A stretch of 24,231 nt of DNA from an uncultured Collinsella sp. (lineage in GTDB: Bacteria > Actinomycetota > Coriobacteriia > Coriobacteriales > Coriobacteriaceae), in the NCBI GenBank assembly GCA_902470835.1, contig CABRHR010000020.1:1-24231 (forward strand), given 5' to 3'. Position 1 is the stretch's first letter, and every line of letters starts with the position of its first letter. The translations under genes were made by a program, and so were the position numbers. Below, piece after piece: positions 7,624-14,489 of the stretch. Below the pieces are notes generated by a model. It saw only the letters and a list, made by a program, of their open reading frames with translations, did no database searches and was not told the origin of the DNA.

Positions 7624-7941
7624 ATGACGGCAGAAGAGATTCAGCTTCAGAGTTTTCAGATCATTGCAGGCGTCGGTTGCGCGCGCAGCTGCTATATCGA
7701 TGCGATTCATCTAGCTCGTGACGGCAAGTTCGAAGAGGCCGAGGCAAAGATCACGGAAGGCCAGCAGCACTATGCCGAGGGCCACGCTGCCCATGGTGGC
7801 CTTGTCCAGCAGACTGCCGCCGGCGAGAACCTGAGCATCGATCTTTTGGTCGTCCATGCCGAGGATCAGCTGATGAGCGCCGAGGGCTTTGGCATCCTTG
7901 CCAAGGAGTTCGTGGACGTCTATCGCAAGATGGGCGCGTAG
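7624..7941 (+). CDS. PTS EIIA, lactose/cellobiose family
   Basis: This 105-residue helical phosphocarrier accepts phosphate from HPr. The active His78 and metal-binding Asp81 occur in LLVVHAEDQLM, at the same numbering as the lactococcal lactose IIA. ATG 7624 starts two bases after the IIB stop codon, so translation is probably coupled. It is the last gene of the operon; a strong terminator follows at 8032. Length and motifs are complete. Confidence 0.93.
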   Translation: MTAEEIQLQSFQIIAGVGCARSCYIDAIHLARDGKFEEAEAKITEGQQHYAEGHAAHGGLVQQTAAGENLSIDLLVVHAEDQLMSAEGFGILAKEFVDVYRKMGA

Positions 7942-8031
7942 CCACGGACTTTGCTGCCGGCTTATCACCGTGGGTGGTGTACTCGCGGTAACAGGGCGGT
8001 GTTGATTCGTTTACATACATGTGCGGATAGG

Positions 8032-8055
8032 GAGGGCCCTTCGGGGCCCTCTTTT
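8032..8055 (+). terminator. Rho-independent terminator of the hydrolase/PTS operon
   Basis: GAGGGCCC (8032-8039) and GGGCCCTC (8044-8051) make a perfect 8-base stem closed by a TTCG tetraloop and followed by TTTT. It cleanly separates the PTS operon from the isomerase operon. Confidence 0.93.
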
Positions 8056-8064
8056 GTTCCCCTT

Positions 8065-8203
8065 GTATGTTCAGTTTGTTTACATACCGTTTAGGCTGAT
8101 TTCTCTACCGTTTACGGGTATTTCGCGTTACACTTCTAAACAAAAGAGTAAAACATTTAGTAAACAGAACAAAACGAAACACGCGTCTGTTTACTGAACA
8201 TAC
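8065..8203. promoter_or_regulatory. Operator-rich promoter region of the isomerase/transketolase operon
   Basis: CATTTAGTAAACA (8154-8166) and TGTTTACTGAACA (8188-8200) are two 13-base imperfect palindromes with centres 34 bases apart, three helical turns or so. GTATGTTCAGT at 8065-8075 recurs inverted as ACTGAACATAC at 8193-8203. GTTTACATAC occurs at 8009-8018 and 8078-8087, on either side of the terminator. TACACT at 8129-8134 is a possible -10 upstream of the 13-mers, with no good -35. The pattern suits repression by a LacI dimer pair; which regulator binds is unproven. Confidence 0.5.
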
Positions 8204-8221
8204 AACTAGGGGAGGACGTAC

Positions 8222-9622
8222 ATGGATAAGATTAAGCTCGGCTTTGTGCCCACGCGCCGCAGCATCTTTAGCGCGCCGGACGCGCTTAAGTATCGCGGCC
8301 TGACGGCTGACCGCCTGCGCGAGATCGGTGTCGACATCGTGGACATCGACGACATTAACGACGAGGGCCTGCTCTTTGACGACAGCCATATCGAGCCTAT
8401 CGTCAAGAAGTTCCGCGCCGAAGGCGTCGACGGCATCATGCTGTGCCACGCTAACTTTGGCACCGAGTACGTTTGCGCCCGTCTTGCCCGCGAGCTCGGT
8501 CTGCCTGTGCTGCTGTGGGGTCCGCGTGACGAGCGTCCCGAGCCCGATGGCACCCGCCTGCGCGATAGCCAGTGCGGCCTGTTCGCCACCGGCAAGGTTC
8601 TGCGCCGCTTCCAGGTTCCCTTTACCTATATGACCAACTGCCGCCTGACCGACCCCGAGTTCGAGCGCGGCGTCTGGGACTTTTTGGCCGTATGCAATGT
8701 GGTCAAGACCTTCAAGCACACGCGCATCCTGCAGATGGCGACCCGTCCGTTCGACTTCTGGTCCACCATGTGCAACGAGGGCGAGCTGCTCGAGAAGTTC
8801 AATATTCAGCTTTCGCCCATCCCCATGACCGAACTCGTTCAGGCTGTGCACGACGCTCAGGCCGACGAGCAGGCCATGGCCGCCATGCTCGACCACATTC
8901 GTCACAGCTTTGAGATCTGCATACCCGAGGACAAGGTCCCCGCGGTCGCAGGGCTCGCCATCGCTATGAAGCGCCTGGTCGAGAAGTACGGCTGCAACGC
9001 CGGCGCCATCCAGTGCTGGAACGCCCTGCAGGACGAGCTGGGCATTATGCCCTGCGCCGCCAACGCCATCCTCAACGAGATGGGCATTCCCGTCGTATGC
9101 GAGACCGATATCCACGGCGCCATCACTGCGCTGATGGTCGAGGCCGCCGACCTGGGCCGTCACCGCGGCATGTTCGCCGACTGGACCGTGCGCCATCCCG
9201 ATAACGAGAACGGCGAGCTGCTGCAGCACTGCGGCCCCTGGCCCTGCAGCTGCGCGGCCGTCAAGCCCAAGCTCACCTACCCGCTGGCTTTCGACCACCC
9301 CGGCGCGCTGACGGCCGAGGCCAAACACGGCGATCTCACCCTTGCCCGCTTTGACGGCGACAACGGCGAGTATTCGCTGCTGCTGGGCAACGCCCGCGGC
9401 ATCGACGGCCCGGCCGGCATGGGCACCTACCTGTGGGTCGAGGTCGACAACCTCAAGCGCCTCGAGGCCAAGATCGTCGAGGGCCCCTACATTCACCACT
9501 GCGTCGCCATTCACGCCAACGTGGTGCCGGTGCTCTACGAGGCCTGCAAGTACATTGGCATCCAGCCCGACCTGTACGACCCCATTGAAGAAGACGTCAA
9601 AGCCTACCTGCGAGGAGAGTAG
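8222..9622 (+). CDS. L-fucose/L-arabinose isomerase-like protein (candidate D-apiose isomerase)
   Basis: This 466-residue protein has the FucI/AraA-like isomerase fold, metal-dependent enzymes that interconvert aldoses and ketoses. The N-terminal Rossmann-like half (1-160: DGIMLCHANFGTE) is followed by the metal-site region PVVCETDIHGAIT (Glu294, Asp296, His298). A C-terminal beta domain with a conserved His cluster (YIHHCVAIHANV, about 420-432) follows. AGGGGAGGAC precedes the ATG. It heads an operon with transketolase halves and an FGGY kinase. That makes an aldose-to-ketose first step likely; apiose to apulose is the proposal because of the apiosidase-family gene nearby. I cannot tell whether it belongs to the same sequence family as the characterised D-apiose isomerase. 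Alternatives include D-arabinose or another pentose. Confidence 0.75.
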   Translation: MDKIKLGFVPTRRSIFSAPDALKYRGLTADRLREIGVDIVDIDDINDEGLLFDDSHIEPIVKKFRAEGVDGIMLCHANFGTEYVCARLARELGLPVLLWGPRDERPEPDGTRLRDSQCGLFATGKVLRRFQVPFTYMTNCRLTDPEFERGVWDFLAVCNVVKTFKHTRILQMATRPFDFWSTMCNEGELLEKFNIQLSPIPMTELVQAVHDAQADEQAMAAMLDHIRHSFEICIPEDKVPAVAGLAIAMKRLVEKYGCNAGAIQCWNALQDELGIMPCAANAILNEMGIPVVCETDIHGAITALMVEAADLGRHRGMFADWTVRHPDNENGELLQHCGPWPCSCAAVKPKLTYPLAFDHPGALTAEAKHGDLTLARFDGDNGEYSLLLGNARGIDGPAGMGTYLWVEVDNLKRLEAKIVEGPYIHHCVAIHANVVPVLYEACKYIGIQPDLYDPIEEDVKAYLRGE

Positions 9623-9624
9623 AA

Positions 9625-10461
9625 ATGGCAACTATCGAAGAGCTTGAGTCCCTGCGTTGGGACCTTCGCCGCGATTGCGTTGATATCATCATGGCTGGCG
9701 CCGGCGGCCATATTGGCGGCGACATGTCGGTGATCGACGCCCTCATGACCCTCTATGCCAACCACCTTAACATTTCGCCCGAGACCGTCGACGATCCCAA
9801 CCGCGACCGCTTCGTGCTCTCCAAGGGCCACGCTATGGAGGCCTACTACGCGGTGCTGTGCCACGAGGGCTATCTGGACCTCGATGACGTCAAGGCCCGC
9901 TTCTCCAAGTTCGGCAGCCCCTACATCGGCCACCCCAACAACAAGCTCAAGGGCATCGAGATGAACTCCGGTTCACTGGGCCATGGCCTGCCCGTGGCCG
10001 TCGGGATGGCGCTTGCCGGCAAGATGGACGGCCGCGACTACCGCGTCTACACCATCATGGGCGACGGCGAGCTTGCCGAGGGCTCGGTCTGGGAAGGCGC
10101 CATGAGCGGTGGCAACTATCAGCTCGATAACCTGTGCGCGCTCGTGGACCGCAACCGCCTGCAGATCAGCGGCAGCACCGAGGACGTCATGAAGCAGGAT
10201 TCGCAGGAGGAGCGCTGGGCTGCCTTCGGCTGGAACGTGCTCTCCATTCCGGGCAACGACGTTCGGGCCATCGACGCCGCGCTGACGCTTGCGGCCGAGA
10301 CCTGCGGAAAGCCCACGGTCATCATTCTCAACACGGTGAAGGGCTATGGCTCGCCTGTCATGGAGGACAAGGCCTCCTGGCATCATCACCTGCCCAACGA
10401 TGAGGAATATGCCCAGATCATCGCCGATTTCGCTGCCCATAAGGAGGCCATCAATGGCTAA
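9625..10461 (+). CDS. Transketolase, N-terminal (TPP-binding) subunit; candidate AptA
   Basis: This 278-residue protein is half of a transketolase, encoding the diphosphate-binding domain. The TPP motif starts GDGELAEGSVWEG (147-159) and ends near VDRNRLQ. The conserved His residues are in GGHIGGD (His29), SKGHA and GSLGHG. It starts two bases after the isomerase stop, with its ribosome binding site inside that gene. Split transketolases occur in several catabolic loci; in apiose catabolism the pair AptA/AptB joins apulose 4-phosphate and glyceraldehyde 3-phosphate. The gene order isomerase-TktN-TktC-kinase supports that role, but a pentose-phosphate function is equally possible from motifs alone. 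Confidence 0.88.
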   Translation: MATIEELESLRWDLRRDCVDIIMAGAGGHIGGDMSVIDALMTLYANHLNISPETVDDPNRDRFVLSKGHAMEAYYAVLCHEGYLDLDDVKARFSKFGSPYIGHPNNKLKGIEMNSGSLGHGLPVAVGMALAGKMDGRDYRVYTIMGDGELAEGSVWEGAMSGGNYQLDNLCALVDRNRLQISGSTEDVMKQDSQEERWAAFGWNVLSIPGNDVRAIDAALTLAAETCGKPTVIILNTVKGYGSPVMEDKASWHHHLPNDEEYAQIIADFAAHKEAING

Positions 10462-11395
10462 CAAGATCGCCAACCGCAAGGTTATCTGCGACACGCTGCT
10501 CGAGGCCGCCGAGACCGATAAGGACATCGTCGTCCTGTGCTCCGACTCCCGCGGCTCCGCATCGCTCACGCCGTTCTTTGATCAGTATCCCCAGCAGTCC
10601 GTCGAGGTCGGCATCGCCGAGCAGGACCTGGTGAGTATCGCCGCCGGCATGGCTTCGTGCGGCAAGAAGGCCTGGGCCGCCTCGCCGGCGTCCTTTGTGA
10701 CCACGCGCTCGTATGAGCAGTGCAAAGTCGACGTCTCGTACTCCAACACCAACGTCAAGCTCATCGGCATCTCGGGCGGCGTGTCCTACGGCGCTCTGGG
10801 CATGAGCCATCACTCCGCGCAGGATATCGCCGCCATGAGCGCGATTCCCAACATGCGCGTGTATCTGCCGAGCGATCGTTTTCAGACTGCCGAGCTCGTG
10901 CGCGCCCTGGTTGCCGACAACAAGCCGGCCTATATCCGCGTGGGCCGCAACCCGGTCGAGGACGTGTACACCGAGGACGAGTGCCCGTTCCAGATGGACC
11001 GCGCCACCTGGGTGCGTCGCGGCACCGATGTGACGATTGTCGCCACCGGCGAGATGGTCCGCCATGCCGTGGACGCCGCCGATCTGCTCGCCGAGCAGGG
11101 CATCTCCGCCACCGTGCTCGACATGTACTGCGTCAAGCCGCTCGACGCCGAGGCCGTGATCGAGGCCGCCGGTGCCACGCGCGCCGTCGTGACCGTCGAG
11201 GAGCACAGCCCCTTTGGCGGCTTGGGCTCCATGGTCGCGCAGGTCGTGGGCGAGCATTGCCCGCGTCCGGTCAAGTGCCTGAGTCTGCCCGACGCGCCGG
11301 TCATCACCGGCACGAGCCCCGAGGTCTTTGCGCACTACGGCCTCATCGGCGAAGGCATTGCCAAGACCGTTGCCGAGTTCCTTCCCGCAGAGTAA
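10454..11395 (+). CDS. Transketolase, C-terminal subunit; candidate AptB
   Basis: A 313-residue protein carries the pyrimidine-binding domain (1-180) and the transketolase C-terminal domain (about 190-313). Glu56 in VEVGIAEQDLVS is the catalytic glutamate that activates TPP. GMSHHSAQDIA and VTVEEHSPFGGLGS are family signatures. ATG 10454 overlaps the preceding gene by eight bases and is served by AAGGAGG at 10441-10447, showing translational coupling expected of an obligate heterodimer. The reading is unambiguous for the family. Substrate is inferred from context only. Confidence 0.88.
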   Translation: MANKIANRKVICDTLLEAAETDKDIVVLCSDSRGSASLTPFFDQYPQQSVEVGIAEQDLVSIAAGMASCGKKAWAASPASFVTTRSYEQCKVDVSYSNTNVKLIGISGGVSYGALGMSHHSAQDIAAMSAIPNMRVYLPSDRFQTAELVRALVADNKPAYIRVGRNPVEDVYTEDECPFQMDRATWVRRGTDVTIVATGEMVRHAVDAADLLAEQGISATVLDMYCVKPLDAEAVIEAAGATRAVVTVEEHSPFGGLGSMVAQVVGEHCPRPVKCLSLPDAPVITGTSPEVFAHYGLIGEGIAKTVAEFLPAE

Positions 11396-11399
11396 TTGG

Positions 11400-11432
11400 A
11401 ATGTGACAAAGGGGCAGTCCCTTTGTCACATT
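11400..11432. repeat. Perfect 14-bp hairpin between transketolase and kinase genes
   Basis: AATGTGACAAAGGG (11400-11413) and CCCTTTGTCACATT (11419-11432) form a perfect stem around the loop GCAGT, five bases after the transketolase stop and just before the kinase ribosome binding site. Only a weak T-stretch (ATTTTG) follows, so it may partly terminate or protect mRNA. The inner ACAAAGG/CCTTTGT matches the core of the hairpins at 15842 and 17294, so it may be one of a repeat family. Confidence 0.7.
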
Positions 11433-11451
11433 CATTTTGAAAGGGGTGGCC

Positions 11452-12936
11452 ATGGGCCGCTACATCATCGGAATCGATCAATCCACGCAGGGCACGAAGG
11501 CGCTGCTGGTGGACGAGGGCGGCCATCTGATTCATCGTGCTGACCGCTCGCATCGCCAGATTGTCAATGATGCCGGCTGGGTGAGCCATGATCCGGTCGA
11601 GATCGCCGCCAACGTGTTGGCCGTGGCGCGTGCCGTGGTGGAGGAGACCGGGGTCAATCCGGCCGACATTGCCGGCATTGGCATCTCCAACCAGCGCGAG
11701 ACCACCGTTGCCTGGAACCGCACGACGGGCGAGCCGCTGTGTGACGCCGTGGTGTGGCAGTGTGCCCGCGCCCGCGAGCTGTGTGACGAGCTTGCGGCGC
11801 GCGAAGGCGTGGCAGAGCTGGTGCGTGACACAACGGGTCTGGTGCTCTCGCCCTACTATCCGGCGGGCAAGATGGCTTGGATCCTCGCGAACGTTCCGGC
11901 GGCTGCCGAGGCCGCGGCGTCGGGTGAGCTGTGTCTGGGCACCATCGATGCCTGGGTGGTATGGACGCTCACGGGCGGCGCGGAGTTTCGCTGTGACTGG
12001 TCCAATGCCAGCCGCACGCAGCTCTTCGACCTGCGCCGTGGCTGCTGGAGCGAGCCGGTGTGCGAGGCCTTTGGCATCGATCCGGCCTGCCTGCCGCAGG
12101 TGACCGATTCCGACGGTCTGTTTGGCACAACGGACCTGGATGGCTTTTTGCCCGCGCCCGTGCCGGTGCACGGCGTGCTGGGCGACAGCCATGCGGCCCT
12201 GTTTGCGCAGGGTTGCCACAGCCGCGGCATGGCCAAAGCGACCTATGGCACCGGCAGCTCGGTCATGATGAACGTCGGCAACGAGTTTGTCGCCAGCTCG
12301 CACGGGCTTTCGAGCTCGCTTGCGTGGCGTATGGATGGCGTGACCGAGTATGTACTCGAGGGCAACGTGAGCTACGCCGGCGCCGTCAAGACCTGGCTGC
12401 GCGACGACCTGGAACTCATCAACAACCCCGAGGAGGTCACCGACCTGTGCTACGCCGCCAACCCGGCGAGCCATGTCTACTTTGTGCCGGCGTTTACCGG
12501 CCTAGGTGCGCCGCACTGGGCAAGTGATGCCGAGGGATGCGTTTTTGGCATGACACGCACCACGGGCCGCGCGGAGTTCGTAAAGGCTGCCGACGAGTCG
12601 ATCGCCTATCAGATTTTTGACGTCATTGATGCGATGGTCGAGGATTCGGGCGCGGCGCTTGCCGAGCTTCGTGTCGACGGCGGCCCCACGCGCGACGCGT
12701 ACCTGATGCAGTTTGAGAGCGATTTGGTCGGCTCGCCCATCCGCATTGCGAGCAACGACGAGATGAGCGGTCTGGGCGCGGCTTGGGCCTGCGGTATCGC
12801 GCTGGGCATGTACACACGCGATGTCGTCGACGTCTACGGTGCCCGTGGCATCGTGGAGCCGTCGATGCCCGCTGGCGAGCGAGCCAAAAAGATCGCCGGC
12901 TGGCGCCATGCCGTCGAGGCAACTATCTCGTACTAA
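11452..12936 (+). CDS. FGGY-family carbohydrate kinase, glycerol-kinase-like (candidate apulose kinase)
   Basis: This 494-residue kinase has both FGGY domains: phosphate loop IGIDQSTQGTKALLVD (6-20), NQRETT (80-85), catalytic Asp246 in GDSHAALFAQ, adenosine motif YGTGSSVMMN (265-274), PAFTGLGAPHW and LRVDGGPTRD. The positions equivalent to the glycerol kinase substrate pocket (Arg82, Glu83, Trp102, Tyr135, Asp246) are kept, but DRR after the Trp-Gln is CAR. ATG 11452 has AAAGGGG before it; an upstream in-frame TTG (11437) is less likely. Position in the isomerase/transketolase operon suggests a ketose substrate such as apulose. A true glycerol kinase remains the main alternative. Confidence 0.8.
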   Translation: MGRYIIGIDQSTQGTKALLVDEGGHLIHRADRSHRQIVNDAGWVSHDPVEIAANVLAVARAVVEETGVNPADIAGIGISNQRETTVAWNRTTGEPLCDAVVWQCARARELCDELAAREGVAELVRDTTGLVLSPYYPAGKMAWILANVPAAAEAAASGELCLGTIDAWVVWTLTGGAEFRCDWSNASRTQLFDLRRGCWSEPVCEAFGIDPACLPQVTDSDGLFGTTDLDGFLPAPVPVHGVLGDSHAALFAQGCHSRGMAKATYGTGSSVMMNVGNEFVASSHGLSSSLAWRMDGVTEYVLEGNVSYAGAVKTWLRDDLELINNPEEVTDLCYAANPASHVYFVPAFTGLGAPHWASDAEGCVFGMTRTTGRAEFVKAADESIAYQIFDVIDAMVEDSGAALAELRVDGGPTRDAYLMQFESDLVGSPIRIASNDEMSGLGAAWACGIALGMYTRDVVDVYGARGIVEPSMPAGERAKKIAGWRHAVEATISY

Positions 12937-13046
12937 ATGCGTGATGCCGCGGTAGAGTCGCGGCAATGCGTACGAGTGACGCCCTGGGGCGATGTCACGG
13001 AGCGCTATTCGTGCCGTATAGGTGAAGATGCGGACGAGAGGACGAT

Positions 13047-13170
13047 GTGACGCGGCAGAATCTGGCGCGTCGAATGATGGTCTACGTATGTGGGATTCTA
13101 TTCCTGAGCTGCGGCGTTGTAATGAATGCACGCACAGCGCTTGGCGCGACGCTGATCGTCTTCGCGCGGC
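13047..13170 (+). pseudogene. Possible N-terminal remnant of a YczE/DUF6198-type membrane protein
   Basis: From GTG 13047, after GAGAGGACG, the first 35 or so residues (QNLARRMMVYVCGILFLSCG followed by VVMNARTALGATLIVF) look like the first membrane helix and LG-containing loop of YczE/DUF6198 proteins. After about 13150 the similarity ends and all frames look non-coding in character, with a stop in this frame at 13341. It may be a decayed gene or a chance hydrophobic stretch. A profile search is needed to decide. Confidence 0.3.
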
Positions 13171-13252
13171 TCGTCCCCGTTGCGCCCGACGGCATGGTGC
13201 AGACGCTCTCCCAGCGGGCGGTATCTGCACGTTTTGGGGTCGTCTGCTCAAC

Positions 13253-13285
13253 CGCAGGCTCATGGCCTTTATGGAAGAGCCTGCG
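13253..13285. repeat. 9-bp perfect inverted repeat upstream of the ROK gene
   Basis: CGCAGGCTC (13253-13261) and GAGCCTGCG (13277-13285) are perfectly complementary around a 15-base loop. It lies about 20 bases before the ribosome binding site GAGAGGGGAG of the ROK gene, so it could be an operator or a leader hairpin. Confidence 0.4.
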
Positions 13286-13320
13286 AGCATGTAGACGCAT
13301 TGAGCGAGAGGGGAGCGGCC

Positions 13321-14259
13321 ATGAGGCAGCTGTTTGGAATTGATATCGGCGGAACGAGCGTCAAATGGGCGATTGTGAATGAGAACTACGAGTTTGGTGA
13401 CCGTGGTTCGATTCCGACGGCGTTCGTCTCGGCCGATCAGCTGGTCGACGCGCTCGCGGCACTCGTAGGGCCGTATCGCGGACAGGTTGTAGGCGTGGGC
13501 ATCTCGGCCCCAGGTGGCATCTTCGGTTACGAGGTCGATCCAGACGGGACGATCCATCGCGGTGGTGCGCTGCCGTACATGGACGGGTTTCCGCTTGGCC
13601 GAGCGCTGCGCGAACGGCTGGGGCTGCCCGTGACCGTTGTCAACGACGGCAAAAGCTGTGCGCTTGGCGAGTACGCTGCCGGCGCGTTGCGCGGCGTGGA
13701 CGTGGGTTGCGTGGCAGTAATCGGTACGGGCATCGGCGGAGGCATCGTGGTTGACGGCCGGGTGCTGACGGGTGCGGGCGGCTTCGCGGGCGAGTTCAGC
13801 TTCCTGTCCAACAACGTAAGCGAACCGCTTGATCATCGTGATACGTTCGCGACTTCGAGCGGATGGCACGGCCTGCAGAATCTCGTGGCAGTCGAACTTG
13901 GCATTTCGGATGAAGCTGAACTGGAGGCCCTCGATGGCCGACGGATTTTCGAGCTACTGGAGCACGGGAGCGCGTCCGAAGTCGCCGCCGTGCAGCGCGG
14001 ATTGGATGCCTATGCTGAGCTGTTTGATCGTGTGCTTGTGAATCTGCAGTGCGTCATCGACCCGGCAGTCTTCGCGATTGGTGGTGGCATCAGCTGCCAT
14101 CCCGCGCTGTTCGAGGCGCTCGACCGTAAGATGGATGACGTCATGGCGCACTACACTGGTTTTCTGAAAGATATGCCTCGTCCGCACGTGGTCCCGGCGC
14201 AGCTGGGTAACGACGCCAATATCTACGGTGCCGTCGCAACTTGTTTGCAGGTGCTGTAA
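13321..14259 (+). CDS. ROK family protein (sugar kinase-like), zinc motif missing
   Basis: This 312-residue protein is of the ROK family, typically glucokinases, N-acetylhexosamine kinases or beta-glucoside kinases. The phosphate loop FGIDIGGTSVKWAIV (5-19), catalytic Asp109 in VVNDGKSCALGE and the second glycine loop GTGIGGGIVVDG (about 136-147) are intact. The usual zinc-binding region is not: where ExGH is expected the sequence reads GEFSF, and no CxCGxxGC motif follows. There is no N-terminal helix-turn-helix, so it is a kinase type and not a repressor. ATG 13321 follows GAGAGGGGAG; longer in-frame extensions are unconserved. It is probably transcribed separately from the kinase operon. 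Substrate unknown. Confidence 0.82.
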   Translation: MRQLFGIDIGGTSVKWAIVNENYEFGDRGSIPTAFVSADQLVDALAALVGPYRGQVVGVGISAPGGIFGYEVDPDGTIHRGGALPYMDGFPLGRALRERLGLPVTVVNDGKSCALGEYAAGALRGVDVGCVAVIGTGIGGGIVVDGRVLTGAGGFAGEFSFLSNNVSEPLDHRDTFATSSGWHGLQNLVAVELGISDEAELEALDGRRIFELLEHGSASEVAAVQRGLDAYAELFDRVLVNLQCVIDPAVFAIGGGISCHPALFEALDRKMDDVMAHYTGFLKDMPRPHVVPAQLGNDANIYGAVATCLQVL

Positions 14260-14300
14260 GTGCAGGCCATCGATTGGTCTGGTGGCGATTATTGCGATTG

Positions 14301-14330
14301 ACCCGGTGGCGATTGCAGTCGCTGCCGGGT
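14301..14330 (+). terminator. GC-rich hairpin after the ROK gene
   Basis: ACCCGGTGGCGA (14301-14312) pairs along its full length, with two G-T wobbles, with TCGCTGCCGGGT (14319-14330) around TTGCAG. There is no T-run, so it may stall or protect RNA; the T-tailed hairpin at 14375 is the more likely actual terminator. Confidence 0.4.
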
Positions 14331-14374
14331 TAGAAAACTAGATGCTGAACGCTCGATATTATCGGCTGCGCGGC

Positions 14375-14413
14375 GCCCCGTCCCAAAGTAGTCATTTGGG
14401 ACGGGGCTTTTTT
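14375..14413 (+). terminator. Rho-independent terminator within the repeated palindrome
   Basis: GCCCCGTCCCAAA (14375-14387) and TTTGGGACGGGGC (14395-14407) form a perfect 13-base stem with loop GTAGTCA, followed by TTTTTT (14408-14413). It ends transcription from the ROK gene before luxS. Confidence 0.9.
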
Positions 14414-14478
14414 GACTGCTATCATGAGTGGGATTGTTGCGACCAGCTAAAAGAGCCCCGTCCCAAATTGACTACCGA
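14375..14478. repeat. Three-arm palindromic intergenic element, copy 2
   Basis: It has the same layout as the element at 326-424: arm A, arm B with a T-run, about 40 bases of spacer, then arm C GCCCCGTCCCAAA (14455-14467) and a CTACCGAG end (14471-14478). The spacers between B and C differ between copies, while the arms and the end box are conserved. Here arm C lies about ten bases before the luxS ribosome binding site, so B-C pairing could influence luxS expression. Confidence 0.75.
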
Positions 14479-14489
14479 GAGGATCTGCC

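Larger units (their letters stand above)
12937..13320. other. 384-bp spacer between kinase and ROK genes
   Basis: No complete gene is evident. It contains TGCCGCG (12945-12951) pairing with CGCGGCA (12959-12965) without a T-run, so at most a weak terminator. A GTGAC (12976-12980) and GTCAC (12994-12998) pair encloses GCCC/GGGC. A short membrane-protein-like fragment and a 9-base inverted repeat are listed separately. No known riboswitch class was recognised. Confidence 0.5.

Noticed and set aside
8105..9631. 508-codon open frame on the minus strand opposite the isomerase
   Set aside because: It is a shadow frame that would also run through the operator region. The plus-strand gene has a strong ribosome binding site and family motifs.
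12945..12965. Terminator after the FGGY kinase
   Set aside because: It is a 7-base stem with no T-run; kept only as a remark in the spacer entry.
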